Assembly (NCBI RefSeq): GCF_001984195.1 | Contig: NZ_MTQN01000012.1 | Span: 2,294,001 to 2,358,000, forward strand | DNA: 64,000 bases | Direction: 5' to 3' | Source of the DNA: Kribbella sp. ALI-6-A | GTDB lineage: Bacteria; Actinomycetota; Actinomycetes; Propionibacteriales; Kribbellaceae | In this document: piece after piece, positions 1 through 8,286 of the stretch | Position numbering within the stretch: position 1 is the first letter of the stretch | How the letters are laid out: every line of letters begins with the position of its first letter | Position numbers and translations under genes: made by a program | Notes under the pieces: generated by a model | Seen by the model: the letters and a program-made list of their open reading frames with translations, nothing else | Told to the model about the DNA's origin: nothing | The model's database searches: none

Positions 1-686
1 CGCTCGGTGAGCCCGAGCTGGAGGACATGATCGAGCGCCTGGTCAGCACGGTCCTGCCCGGCCAGACCTACCGGACCGTGCCCGCCGTCCACCCGTACAC
101 GACGCACGGCCGGCAGATCGATGTCCTGCTCGACGACCAGTGGATCGAGATCGGTGAGTGCGGCGTCGCGTCGCCGGCCGTTCTGCGCCGGGCCGGTCTC
201 GACGCGCGCTGGACCGGCCTCGCGATGGGGCCGGGCCTGGACCGGCTGATGATGCTGCGCAAGGGGATCCGCGACATCCGGCTGCTGCGCTCGACGGATC
301 CGCGGGTGGCCTCGCAGATGCTGGATCTTCTGCCCTACAAGCCGGTGTCCGCGATGCCCGCCGTCCGCCGGGACCTGTCAGTGGTCGTCGGCGCGGACAC
401 CGATCTGTCTCCGGAGCTGCTCGGCGACCGGGTGCGCAACGCGCTCGGCCCGGCCGCCGATGTGGCCGAGGCGGTCGAGGTGCTCAGCGAGACGCCGTAC
501 GACGAACTGCCGGAGGCGGCCCGGAGCCGGCTTCAACTCACCCCAGGCCAGCGCAACGTCCTGGTCAGGCTGGTCCTTCGACCGGTGGACCACACGCTGA
601 CCGATGCCGAGGCCAACCAACTGCGTGACCAGGTCTACCGGGAGCTGCACGAGGGTGAGGTGCTGGAGCTGATCAGTTCGAGCTGA
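1..686 (+). CDS. PheS-like class II ligase with C-terminal FDX-ACB domain (5' truncated)
   Basis: The reading frame is open from base 3 at the left edge, so the N-terminus lies outside the window. The visible part (about 228 residues) matches the end of a class II aminoacyl-tRNA-synthetase core: a strand with EIGECGV, then the motif-3-like GLAMGPGLDRLMML followed by GIRDIRLL, as in phenylalanyl-tRNA synthetase alpha chains. It is followed by a ferredoxin-fold anticodon-binding-like domain (starting near MPAVRRDLSVVV). A PheS core fused to an FDX-ACB domain is the layout of organellar PheRS, but actinobacteria usually carry a separate pheS-pheT pair. This may be the family I remember as PheS-related mystery ligase (SrmL). 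The substrate is unknown; a true PheRS role is not demonstrated. Confidence 0.7.
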   Translation, partial: LGEPELEDMIERLVSTVLPGQTYRTVPAVHPYTTHGRQIDVLLDDQWIEIGECGVASPAVLRRAGLDARWTGLAMGPGLDRLMMLRKGIRDIRLLRSTDPRVASQMLDLLPYKPVSAMPAVRRDLSVVVGADTDLSPELLGDRVRNALGPAADVAEAVEVLSETPYDELPEAARSRLQLTPGQRNVLVRLVLRPVDHTLTDAEANQLRDQVYRELHEGEVLELISSS

Positions 687-773
687 TGTGACTTGTGGCA
701 GATCCGTTGACAGCGGGGTCACCGGGCGACAACGCTCGGTGACTCCGTCGCCGTGCGTCAGGAGGATCGCCAG

Positions 774-1979
774 GTGCCCGAGCCGCAGCACCCGGCGATC
801 CAGCTGACGCCGTACGTCTACGGCGGCATCATCGGCGTCTACACCGGCCGCGAGCTACTCGCCTCGATCATGGCTCCGCTGTCCCGGGAGATCGGGCTGA
901 GCACGTTTCAGGTCGGGCTGATCCTGTCCACCTCGGCGCTGGCGATCATCCTGGTCAGCCCGTTCTGGGGCCGTCAGGTGACCCGGTGGGGACATCGCCC
1001 GGTGCTGATCGCGTCGATCTTCGGGGCGTCCTTCGGTCTGCTGGGATTCGCCGTCGTGGCTCATCTCGGTCTGCTCGGGGTCCTGCCCGCCGCGGTGACG
1101 TTCGCGCTCGCGCTGCTGTTCCGCGCCGTCCTGTACGGCGTGGCCAGCGGCGCGACGCCGATCGCCACCCAGTCGTACGTCGTCGCCGTCACGGTCGACC
1201 GGCGGGCGCGGGTCCGCGCGTTCGCGATGATCGGCGCGTCGTTCGGCATCGCGGGGGTCGTCGGGCCGTCGCTCGGCGGGCTGCTCGCGCTCGGAGGGCT
1301 GCTGGTGCCGCTCTACGTTCCACCGGTTCTGCTCGCGGCGATCGGCTGCTTGCTCTGGTTCAAGCTGCGGGTGCCGACGCCGGTTCTCGCCGAGACGGGT
1401 ATCGCACCGGGGCGACTGAGCCCGCTGGACCGGCGGCTTCGGCCGTTTCTCCTGATCGGGTTCGTGCTGTTCTCGACGCTGAGCATTCAGGGGGTGCTGC
1501 TCGGGTTCGTCCTGCAGGACCGGCTCGGGCTGAGCGCGGAGGTCACCGTGCACCGAAGCGGTGTCGCCTTCCTCGCGTCGGGTCTGGTCTCGCTGACCGC
1601 GCAGGTGTTCTTCGTCCGTCGCTTGGCCTGGCCGCCGGCGTGGTTGCTGCGCTGCGGGTTGCCGCTGTCCCTGGCCGGCTTCGTGGTGCTGGTGTTCGCG
1701 GGCAACTTCTTCGTCATCGTGCTGGCCGCGGCGCTGGTCGGACTGGGGTACGCGTTCTCCATCCCCGGCTGCTCTGCGGGCCCGACGCTGCTGATGAAGG
1801 ACCACGAGCAGGGCAGCGTCGCGGGGCTGACCAGCGCCTTCAACGGCGTGGCGGCGATCGTCGGTCCGACCGCCGCCACGGCGCTGTACGAGGTGTCCGC
1901 GCCCGCGCCGTACGCCGCCGGGGCCGTGCTGCTGGCCGCGGCGCTGGTTGTTGCCTGGAGCAACCGCGTGGCGACGTAG
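774..1979 (+). CDS. MFS transporter
   Basis: A 401-residue, strongly hydrophobic protein with about 12 predicted membrane segments and the loop 2-3 motif FWGRQVTRWGHRPVL typical of the major facilitator superfamily. It probably exports or imports a small molecule; the substrate cannot be read from the sequence. I chose the GTG at 774 because AGGAGG lies 8 nt upstream (760-765); a GTG at 753 would put that ribosome-binding site inside the gene. It follows the PheS-like gene by 87 nt and ends 11 nt before the convergent gntP-like gene. Confidence 0.85.
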   Translation: MPEPQHPAIQLTPYVYGGIIGVYTGRELLASIMAPLSREIGLSTFQVGLILSTSALAIILVSPFWGRQVTRWGHRPVLIASIFGASFGLLGFAVVAHLGLLGVLPAAVTFALALLFRAVLYGVASGATPIATQSYVVAVTVDRRARVRAFAMIGASFGIAGVVGPSLGGLLALGGLLVPLYVPPVLLAAIGCLLWFKLRVPTPVLAETGIAPGRLSPLDRRLRPFLLIGFVLFSTLSIQGVLLGFVLQDRLGLSAEVTVHRSGVAFLASGLVSLTAQVFFVRRLAWPPAWLLRCGLPLSLAGFVVLVFAGNFFVIVLAAALVGLGYAFSIPGCSAGPTLLMKDHEQGSVAGLTSAFNGVAAIVGPTAATALYEVSAPAPYAAGAVLLAAALVVAWSNRVAT

Positions 1980-1990
1980 CGGGCGGTTGC

Positions 1991-3385
1991 TCAGACGATC
2001 GCCCAGAGCAGCGCGGCCATCGCGAAGCCGGTCAGCGAGAGCACGGTCTCCAGCACCGACCAGGTCAGCAGGGTCTCCTTGACCGTCATGTTGAAGTACT
2101 TCGCGACGATCCAGAACCCGCCGTCGTTGACGTGGCTGAGGATGATGGAGCCGGCGCAGATGGCCGCGGCGATCAGGGCCAGATGGGCCTGGGAGTATCC
2201 GTCGGCGGTGAGCAGCGGACCGACGATGCCGCCGGTGGTGACGATGGCGACGGTGGCCGAGCCCTGGGCGATGCGCAGACCGCAGGAGATGACGTAGGCG
2301 AGCAGCAGGACGGGCAGACCCGCGCTGGACAGGCTCTTGGCCAGCGCGGCGCCGACGCCCGTCGCGGAGATGACGGCACCGAAGAAGGCACCGGCGCCGA
2401 CGACCAGCAGGATCATGCCGACCGGCTTGAGCGAGTTGCTGCTGAGCTCGCTGAACTCCGCGTTGGTCATGCCACGCCGTACGCCGAGCAGGTAGTAGGC
2501 GAGCAGGACCGCGATGAGCAGCGCGACGGCGGGATTGCCGAGGAAGGTCAGGACGCTGAGCAGATCGCGGTCGGGATCGAGAATGAGCGTGCCGAAGGTG
2601 GCGCCGAGGATCAGCACCAGCGGGAGCAGGATCACGCTCATCACCAGGGCCAGCGACGGCTCCGGCTTGGCGTCCTGCACGTCCTCCGCGGCGACGAACT
2701 CGTCCGGCACACTGACCGGGACGCGCGGCGCGATGTAGAGCGGCCAGAGCACGCCGGCGACGGCGAACGCGGGCAGACCGCAGGCCAGGCCGATGATGAT
2801 CAGCCAGCCCATGTCGACGTGCAGCAGCCCGGCGACCGCGGTCGGGCCAGGGTGCGGCGGCAGGAACGCGTGGGTCATCGAGAGCCCGGCGAGGACCGGC
2901 AGTGCGTACAGGACGAGCGACTTGCCGCCGCGCTTGGCCGCGACGTACACCAGCGGGGCGAGCACGAAGATGCCGATGTCGAAGAAGACCGGGATGCCGA
3001 AGATCAGGCCGACCAGGCCCATCGCGACCGGCGTGCCCTTGGGGCCGAACAGCCTGAGCAGCCGGCGGCTCAGCACGTCGGCGCCGCCGGATCGTTCGAG
3101 CAGCGCGCCGAGCACGGTGCCGAGGCCGATGATCACCGCGATGTGGCCGAGGATGCCGCCGAAGCCCTTCTCCAGCAGCGAATCGCTGGACTTCAGCGCC
3201 GTACCGACGATCGTGCGGACGTTCAGCCCGGCCGCCAGGGCCAGGAACAGGCTGGTGGCGAGCAGCGAGATGAACGGTTCGAGCTTGACCTTGATGATCA
3301 GGAACAGCAGCAGCGCGATCGCTACCACGCACAGCAGCAGCAGTCCTGGCGTGCTGGTGTGCAGCCAGTCGATGGCTTCGGACAT
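1991..3385 (-). CDS. GntP-family aldonate (gluconate-type) permease
   Basis: A 464-residue polytopic membrane protein of the GntP family (gluconate:H+ symporters and relatives). It carries the family hallmarks HAFLPPHPGPTAVAG and GIPVFFDIGIFVLAPLVY. The ATG at 3385 is preceded by a GGAG site; an upstream in-frame extension would have no good ribosome-binding site. It is the last gene of the leftward arm of the catabolic cluster, with an inverted repeat 32 nt upstream that shares its core with one in the divergent promoter region. GntP members import gluconate, ketogluconates, fructuronate or D-serine; from its neighbours I infer an amino-sugar acid such as N-acetyl-D-glucosaminate. Confidence 0.88.
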   Translation of the reverse strand: MSEAIDWLHTSTPGLLLLCVVAIALLLFLIIKVKLEPFISLLATSLFLALAAGLNVRTIVGTALKSSDSLLEKGFGGILGHIAVIIGLGTVLGALLERSGGADVLSRRLLRLFGPKGTPVAMGLVGLIFGIPVFFDIGIFVLAPLVYVAAKRGGKSLVLYALPVLAGLSMTHAFLPPHPGPTAVAGLLHVDMGWLIIIGLACGLPAFAVAGVLWPLYIAPRVPVSVPDEFVAAEDVQDAKPEPSLALVMSVILLPLVLILGATFGTLILDPDRDLLSVLTFLGNPAVALLIAVLLAYYLLGVRRGMTNAEFSELSSNSLKPVGMILLVVGAGAFFGAVISATGVGAALAKSLSSAGLPVLLLAYVISCGLRIAQGSATVAIVTTGGIVGPLLTADGYSQAHLALIAAAICAGSIILSHVNDGGFWIVAKYFNMTVKETLLTWSVLETVLSLTGFAMAALLWAIV

Positions 3386-3416
3386 GGGGGGACTCCGAGG
3401 GGTGGGTGGGATGAGA

Positions 3417-3438
3417 ACTGCGTTCGGGACAACGCAGT
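3417..3438. promoter_or_regulatory. Perfect inverted repeat, candidate IclR operator before the gntP-like gene
   Basis: ACTGCGTT (3417-3424) and AACGCAGT (3431-3438) are perfect inverted 8-mers with a 6-nt spacer. The dyad ends 32 nt upstream of the permease start. Its core TGCGT-N6-CAACG recurs with the same spacing at 7180-7195 in the divergent region. Binding by the IclR protein encoded at 8283-9017 is an inference. Confidence 0.6.
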
Positions 3439-3443
3439 GCAAC

Positions 3444-3465
3444 CGCCGTACGCGCGCGTACGGCG
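3444..3465. repeat. Perfect 22-nt palindrome between the aldolase and gntP-like genes
   Basis: The segment is self-complementary over all 22 bases (left half CGCCGTACGCG). It lies 47 nt past the stop of the leftward KDPG aldolase gene and 58 nt before the permease start. It has no T-run in the leftward direction. It could be a Rho-assisted terminator, a second operator, or part of the general CGTACG richness of this genome. Confidence 0.45.
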
Positions 3466-3511
3466 TGATCGCGCCGGCCTCACAGCGGGCCGGCGCGGTA
3501 CGGCTTCCGGG

Positions 3512-4141
3512 CTAGCGGAGGACGGCGCAGAAGGCCTTCGCCTTCTCGGTGATGCCGGCCCACTGGCCGTCGGCGACGTCGGTGGGGGAGACGACGTCGG
3601 TGCCGGCGCTGACCGCGAGCGCGCCGGCGTCGAGGAACGCGCGCGCGTTGCCCGCGTTCACCCCGCCGGACGGGACCAGCGCGACGCCGGGGAACGGGCC
3701 GCTCAGGTCCTTGAGGTACTTCGGGCCGAACTGGTGCGCCGGGAAGATCTTCACCGCGTCGGCGCCGAGCGCGATCGCGGTCATCACCTCGGACGGCGTG
3801 AGCGCGCCGAGCACGACCGGTACGCCGCCCGCCTGCGCCGCGGCGACCACCTCGGCCGCTTCCGGGCCCTGTCCTGGCGTGACCAGGAACTGCGCACCGG
3901 CCTCGACCGCCGTGCGCGCCTGGGCCGCGGTCTGCACGGTCCCGGCGCCGACGACGGCTCCGGTGTCGCCGAACGCGGCCCGCTCCAGGTGCCGGGGCAG
4001 GTCGGGGGTCGTGAAGGTCAGCTCGATCACGTGGATGCCGCCGGCAACCAGTGCGGAGCACAGGTCACGCGCGTCGCCGATCTCCGGGGCGCGGACGACG
4101 CTCAGCACGCGGTCGGTGCGCAGCAGGTCCAGGGTGGTCAT
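3512..4141 (-). CDS. eda: KDPG/KHG-type aldolase
   Basis: A 209-residue class I aldolase that cleaves 2-keto-3-deoxy-6-phosphogluconate to pyruvate and glyceraldehyde 3-phosphate. The Schiff-base lysine is K131 in VKIFPAHQFGPKYLK and the general acid/base glutamate is E40 in VIELTFTTP, both at the positions expected for the family, whose usual length is about 210. The ATG at 4141 has AAAGGA upstream. It lies 109 nt downstream of the deacylase gene in the same direction. It would supply the last step of the inferred glucosaminate route. Confidence 0.9.
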   Translation of the reverse strand: MTTLDLLRTDRVLSVVRAPEIGDARDLCSALVAGGIHVIELTFTTPDLPRHLERAAFGDTGAVVGAGTVQTAAQARTAVEAGAQFLVTPGQGPEAAEVVAAAQAGGVPVVLGALTPSEVMTAIALGADAVKIFPAHQFGPKYLKDLSGPFPGVALVPSGGVNAGNARAFLDAGALAVSAGTDVVSPTDVADGQWAGITEKAKAFCAVLR

Positions 4142-4250
4142 GCGGGGTCCTTTCGGTGGGGCGGGAAGATGGGGCCGGGGGGCGGCCGGTGTGCAGGGCA
4201 AGGGGGCGAGGTGGTCGTCCGTGCGCGGGTCAGGGCGCACTGGTGTCCGG

Positions 4251-5846
4251 TCAGGGCGCGCCGGCCGGCGTACGGCGGATCGCGCGGCCCGGCAGCGCGT
4301 CGGTGCGCTCGCCGTTCTCGATCACCGGGACACCGCCGACGAGAACCCACGGAATGCCCTCGGCCTGCCGGCGCGGCTCGGCGAACGTGGCGGTGTCCTT
4401 CACGGTCTCGGGATCGAAGAGCACCAGGTCGGCGTGGTATCCCTCGCGGATCAGGCCGCGGTCGGTCAGGCCGAGCCGGCGGGCGGGGCGACCGGTCAGG
4501 TGGTGGACGCAGTCGGCGAGTTCGAGGACGCCGAGCTCGCGGACGTAGTGGGCCAAGTAGCGCGGGAACGTCCCCCAGGCGCGTGGGTGCGGTTTGCCGC
4601 CGACGAGGATCGCGTCCGAGCCGCCGGTGTGGGTCGGGTGCTGCATGATCGCCCGCACGTTCTCCTCGTGGCCGACGTGCTGGAGGATCGTCGTGGCCAG
4701 GTTGTCGCGGACCAGTAGATCGAAGTAGACCCAGGACGGCGGTTTGCCGACGTCTTCGGCGAGCTCGGCGACCGTCTTGCCGACGGCGCCGGCCAGGTCG
4801 GGGTTCTTCACGCCGCCGATCTCGATGGTGTTCCACTCGGTCACGCAGCCGTGGCAGCCGTCGGTGCCGACCTGCTCCAGCTCGTGGGCGATGCGTTGCC
4901 GATCTTCGGGGTTCTGCAGCCGGGCCAGCAGGGCGTCCGGGCCGCCCTCGGCGGTCCAGCTGGGCAGGATCGCGGCGAGAGTTGTTGCTCCTGGCAAGTA
5001 CGGGTAGGTGTCGGTGGTGATGTCGACACCCTGGGCCAGGCCGTCGTCGATCATCGCGAGCAGGTCGACGCCGCGGCCGCGGTTCGGCGCGAAGTTCATC
5101 GTCGCGTGGGTGAGGTGGAGCGCGCAGCCGGAGCGTTCGGCGACGTCGATCATCTCGGCGTACGCGTCGAGGGCGCCCCGGCCGTACGAGCGCTGGTGTG
5201 GGCTGTAGTAACCGCCGTACCGGGCGACGACCTTGCAGAGCTCGACCAGCTCGTCGGTGGTCGCGAACATGCCCGGGGTGTAGGTCAGCCCGCTGCTCAT
5301 CCCGAGCGCGCCCTGCTCGAGTCCTTCCGCCAGCAGCCGTTTCATCTCGCCCAGCTCGGCGTCGGTGGCCGGGCGGTTCTCGGTGCCGACCACCATCATC
5401 CGCAAGGTCCCCTGCGGCACCAGGTACGCCGCGTTGCAGGCGATCCCTTGATCCAGCCGGTCCAGATAGCCCTGCACGGAGTCCCAGGAGAAGTCGAAGT
5501 CGTCCGGCTCGCCGTTCCACCCGGCGATCTGCCGGCGTACCGCCTGCCGGGTCGGGTCGTCGATCGGCGCGAACGACAGGCCGTCCTGGCCCAGCACCTC
5601 CAGGGTGACCCCTTGGCTGACCTTCGCGGTGTGATCCGGGTTGGCGAGGATCTGCAGATCCGAATGCGCGTGCATGTCGATGAACCCAGGCGCCAGCACC
5701 AGCCCTTGGGCGTCGATGGTCCTTCGAGCCGGCGCGGCTTGACCGATGACGGTGATCCGCCCGTCGTCGACGGTGACATCGGCGCTGTACGCCGGGGCGC
5801 CGGTGCCGTCCAGGACCGTGGCGTTGAGGATCTGCAGGTCGGTCAT
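4251..5846 (-). CDS. N-acyl-D-amino-acid deacylase (amidohydrolase family)
   Basis: A 531-residue zinc amidohydrolase of the D-aminoacylase group, with the metal-binding motif DMHAHSDLQ near residue 70 and a typical small N-terminal beta domain (LQILNATVLDGTG). The family hydrolyses N-acyl-D-amino acids to the free D-amino acid and a carboxylate in the cytoplasm. Its ATG overlaps the upstream deaminase stop by one base (TGATG), showing translational coupling. N-acetyl-D-glucosaminate is formally an N-acyl-D-amino acid, so in this context it may be the deacetylase of that sugar acid; the specificity is an inference. Confidence 0.88.
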   Translation of the reverse strand: MTDLQILNATVLDGTGAPAYSADVTVDDGRITVIGQAAPARRTIDAQGLVLAPGFIDMHAHSDLQILANPDHTAKVSQGVTLEVLGQDGLSFAPIDDPTRQAVRRQIAGWNGEPDDFDFSWDSVQGYLDRLDQGIACNAAYLVPQGTLRMMVVGTENRPATDAELGEMKRLLAEGLEQGALGMSSGLTYTPGMFATTDELVELCKVVARYGGYYSPHQRSYGRGALDAYAEMIDVAERSGCALHLTHATMNFAPNRGRGVDLLAMIDDGLAQGVDITTDTYPYLPGATTLAAILPSWTAEGGPDALLARLQNPEDRQRIAHELEQVGTDGCHGCVTEWNTIEIGGVKNPDLAGAVGKTVAELAEDVGKPPSWVYFDLLVRDNLATTILQHVGHEENVRAIMQHPTHTGGSDAILVGGKPHPRAWGTFPRYLAHYVRELGVLELADCVHHLTGRPARRLGLTDRGLIREGYHADLVLFDPETVKDTATFAEPRRQAEGIPWVLVGGVPVIENGERTDALPGRAIRRTPAGAP

Positions 5847-7150
5847 CAGAAGAACGTCCGGACCAGATCCACGACCACCGGGTCGGCGGCGTCCGGATCG
5901 TCGATGACCGGGATCAGGCCCCACTTGTCGAACGCGGTGCAGGGATGCGACAGCCCGACGCGCAGCTCGTCGCCGATGACCACCGGAGGTTCGCCCTCGA
6001 AGGTGAGGAAGCCGTGCTGGTCGTTGAGCTTTCTGACGGTCATGCCCGTGAGCGGAGTGGGGGAGTCGCCCTCGGCGCGTGGGCGGAGGAGCTGCGGCTC
6101 GGGCATGCCCTCGTCGAAGGGCAGGTCGCGTTTGCCGGCGTCGAAGATGGCCAGGCCTGGTTCGGGTTGCGAGGTGATGCGGACCCAGCCGTGCATCGAG
6201 GGGATCAGGCGGTCGCCGTCGGTGCGGGGTGCGGAGCCGAGGGGAGAGATCTGCCGGTAGTAGCCGTCGTCGTGGGCGATGTAGGCGCCGGAACGGAGAA
6301 CGACCCGGGCGGCGGGAGCAAGGGGACCGAGGACCTTCGCGACCTGCTCGAAGTAGGCACTGCCGCCTGCGCTGACCACCGGAGTCAGACCGTCTTCGTA
6401 GAGATCGGTGAGCTTGGCGTGGACGTCGGCAAGCGACCGCAGGTACGCGCGGACGTGCTCCAGCCCGGCCTCGTCGGCGCCGTGAGCGATGGCGCCTTCG
6501 TACCCGGCGACCCCGGCGAGGCGGAGGGTGGACGCCGAGGCGATGGCCTGCCCGACCGCGACGGCGGTCTCGGCATCGCGAGCGCCCGTCCGGCCCTGCG
6601 CTCCACCGATCTCGACCAGGACGTCGAGCGGCCGCGCGTCCGGCCCGACGTACGCGGATCGCGCCGCTTCGAGCTGTTCGACAGTGCGGACGGAGTCGGC
6701 CCAGACCAGCACCTCGAACTCAGGGTCGGCCGCCAGTTCGTCGGCGATCCAGCGCAGTTGCAGCGGGGAGATCACCGCGTTCGCGACCATCACCCGCCGT
6801 ACGCCGAACGTCCGGGCGACGCCGAGCTGGAACCCGTTGGCCAGCGTGATCGCCCACGCGCCCGCGTCGAGCTGCGCGGCCCACAGCGCCGGCGCCATCG
6901 TCGTCTTGCCGTGCGGTGCCAGCTCGACGCCGTGGTCGGCACACCACCGGGCCATGGTCGCGACGTTGTGCCGCATCCCCGGCCCGGACAGGGTCAGCAG
7001 GGGAGTCGGCAGCTGCGACAGTCGCGGCCGGTCGGCGAGGATCTCGCGCACGGTCCGGCCCCACCACGCCGGCGGCAACGCCTTGTCCTGCCAGCTGACC
7101 GGCTGGTCCGCGAGGGCTGCGACCGCGGCGGCGTCGTAGGAAGCTGACAT
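5846..7150 (-). CDS. Fold-type III PLP amino-acid deaminase/dehydratase (D-serine or D-glucosaminate dehydratase-like)
   Basis: A 434-residue protein of the alanine-racemase-barrel group that includes metal-dependent D-serine dehydratase and low-specificity D-threonine aldolase. The PLP lysine is about K82 in LAPHGKTTMAP and the C-terminal metal site is SHPCTAFDKW (His, Cys). The ATG at 7150 has GGAGGAACC upstream. It is the first gene of the leftward operon. D-glucosaminate dehydratase, which forms 2-keto-3-deoxygluconate plus ammonia, is a metal-stimulated PLP enzyme. Co-occurrence with a KDG-type kinase, KDPG aldolase and RidA makes that activity more likely than plain D-serine deamination. 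Confidence 0.85.
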   Translation of the reverse strand: MSASYDAAAVAALADQPVSWQDKALPPAWWGRTVREILADRPRLSQLPTPLLTLSGPGMRHNVATMARWCADHGVELAPHGKTTMAPALWAAQLDAGAWAITLANGFQLGVARTFGVRRVMVANAVISPLQLRWIADELAADPEFEVLVWADSVRTVEQLEAARSAYVGPDARPLDVLVEIGGAQGRTGARDAETAVAVGQAIASASTLRLAGVAGYEGAIAHGADEAGLEHVRAYLRSLADVHAKLTDLYEDGLTPVVSAGGSAYFEQVAKVLGPLAPAARVVLRSGAYIAHDDGYYRQISPLGSAPRTDGDRLIPSMHGWVRITSQPEPGLAIFDAGKRDLPFDEGMPEPQLLRPRAEGDSPTPLTGMTVRKLNDQHGFLTFEGEPPVVIGDELRVGLSHPCTAFDKWGLIPVIDDPDAADPVVVDLVRTFF

Positions 7151-7272
7151 CGGCTGGTTCCTCCAGAAACTGGGCTGATTGCGTAGAATGCAACGACCGT
7201 TGCGCATTCTGACCACTCGGTTGTAGCATCGCGCCAGAACTCCCGTCAACGGACTGCGAGAGAGGACACCTC
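7151..7272. promoter_or_regulatory. Divergent promoter region with IclR-type operator candidates
   Basis: This 122-nt gap separates the leftward deaminase operon from the rightward kinase-iclR-ridA genes. TGCGT (7180-7184) and CAACG (7191-7195) repeat the gntP-operator core at the same spacing. GCAACG (7190-7195) and CGTTGC (7198-7203) form a perfect inverted repeat, which extends imperfectly to AGAATG at 7185 and CATTCT at 7205-7210. The region is less GC-rich than the genes around it. I cannot place exact -10 and -35 boxes. Confidence 0.6.
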
Positions 7273-8286
7273 ATGGTCGACCCGGTGCCCCGCGCGGTCT
7301 GTCTCGGGGAGGCGATGATCATGCTGGCGGCCGACACCGGTGCGCCGCTCGAGGATGTCGAGACCTTCCGCCGTTCGGTCGGCGGCGCCGAGTGCAACGT
7401 GGCCGGCGGACTGGCCGCGCTCGGCATCCCGACCGGCTGGATCTCCCGCGTCGGCGCCGACGGGTTCGGCCGGTACGTGCTGCGGGATCTGCAGGCCCGC
7501 AACGTCGACGTCGGCGGCGTCGAGGACGACCCGCTGCGACCGACCGGCCTCTACGTGAAGCACACGCTGGCCGGCCGGACCCGGATGCACTACTACCGCT
7601 CGGGCTCGGCCGCCGCCGCGATGGACCCCGGCTTCCTCGACCGCCCGGCCGTCCGCAACCGGCTGGCCGGCGCCGAACTCGTCCACACCACCGGCATCAC
7701 CGCGGCCATCTCCACCTCGGCGGCCGCGATGCTCGACCGTCTGGCCGCACTTCGCGACACCCTCGGCTTCGTCCTCAGCGTCGACCTCAACTGGCGCCCG
7801 GCGTTGTGGCGGGACAAGGATCCCGCCCCGCTGTGGCGATTGCTGCGCGCGGCGGACGTGATCCTGATCGGCGCGGACGAGGCGATGCTCTTCGCCGGTA
7901 CCAGTGACCCGGCCGAGCTGCGCGCGTTGTTGGGGCCAAGGGCAACCATCTTGGTGAAGTCGGACGCGCACGTCGCGCTCGCACTCGAGCCGGGCGCCGA
8001 AGAGCGACGGACCGAGGTGCCCGCCCTGACGGTCGATGTGGTCGAGCCGGTCGGAGCGGGAGACGCCTTTGCCGCCGGCTACCTGGCCGCGACCCTGCAG
8101 GGCTTGCCGATGGAGCAGCGACTGCGCTCCGGACACCTGAGCGCCGCCGCGGTGCTCGCCGTGCCGGACGACCACGCCGCACCGCCGGAGCCCGCCGTAC
8201 GACGGGCGCTGCTGGAGTGTTCGGCACAGGAGTGGGCCGAGACGCGGGTCGGTCCGATGGGTGTCAGTGTCGGAGGTCTGGTGTGA
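7273..8286 (+). CDS. PfkB-family sugar kinase, probable 2-keto-3-deoxygluconate kinase
   Basis: A 337-residue ribokinase-fold enzyme. PfkB signature 1 is seen as VGGAECNVAGGLAALG (about residues 36-51), and signature 2 as PVGAGDAFAAGYL with the catalytic base D264. Length and domain order fit KDG kinases (KdgK), which make KDPG for the aldolase encoded at 3512-4141. The ATG at 7273 has GAGAGG upstream. The iclR gene overlaps its stop by 4 nt (GTGA). Other PfkB substrates cannot be excluded from sequence alone. Confidence 0.85.
   Translation: MVDPVPRAVCLGEAMIMLAADTGAPLEDVETFRRSVGGAECNVAGGLAALGIPTGWISRVGADGFGRYVLRDLQARNVDVGGVEDDPLRPTGLYVKHTLAGRTRMHYYRSGSAAAAMDPGFLDRPAVRNRLAGAELVHTTGITAAISTSAAAMLDRLAALRDTLGFVLSVDLNWRPALWRDKDPAPLWRLLRAADVILIGADEAMLFAGTSDPAELRALLGPRATILVKSDAHVALALEPGAEERRTEVPALTVDVVEPVGAGDAFAAGYLAATLQGLPMEQRLRSGHLSAAAVLAVPDDHAAPPEPAVRRALLECSAQEWAETRVGPMGVSVGGLV

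Noticed and set aside
753-773. An alternative GTG start for the first MFS gene
   Set aside because: It would bury the excellent AGGAGG site that is correctly spaced for the GTG at 774.
4229-4260. Direct repeat GTCAGGGCGC at the deacylase stop
   Set aside because: Only two short copies in a G-rich gap; no sign of a larger repeat or functional site.
986-4648. A 1220-codon plus-strand open frame across the MFS, gntP-like and aldolase genes
   Set aside because: It crosses three genes with good family matches and its translation is Arg/Gly/Ala-rich noise; it is a compositional artefact.
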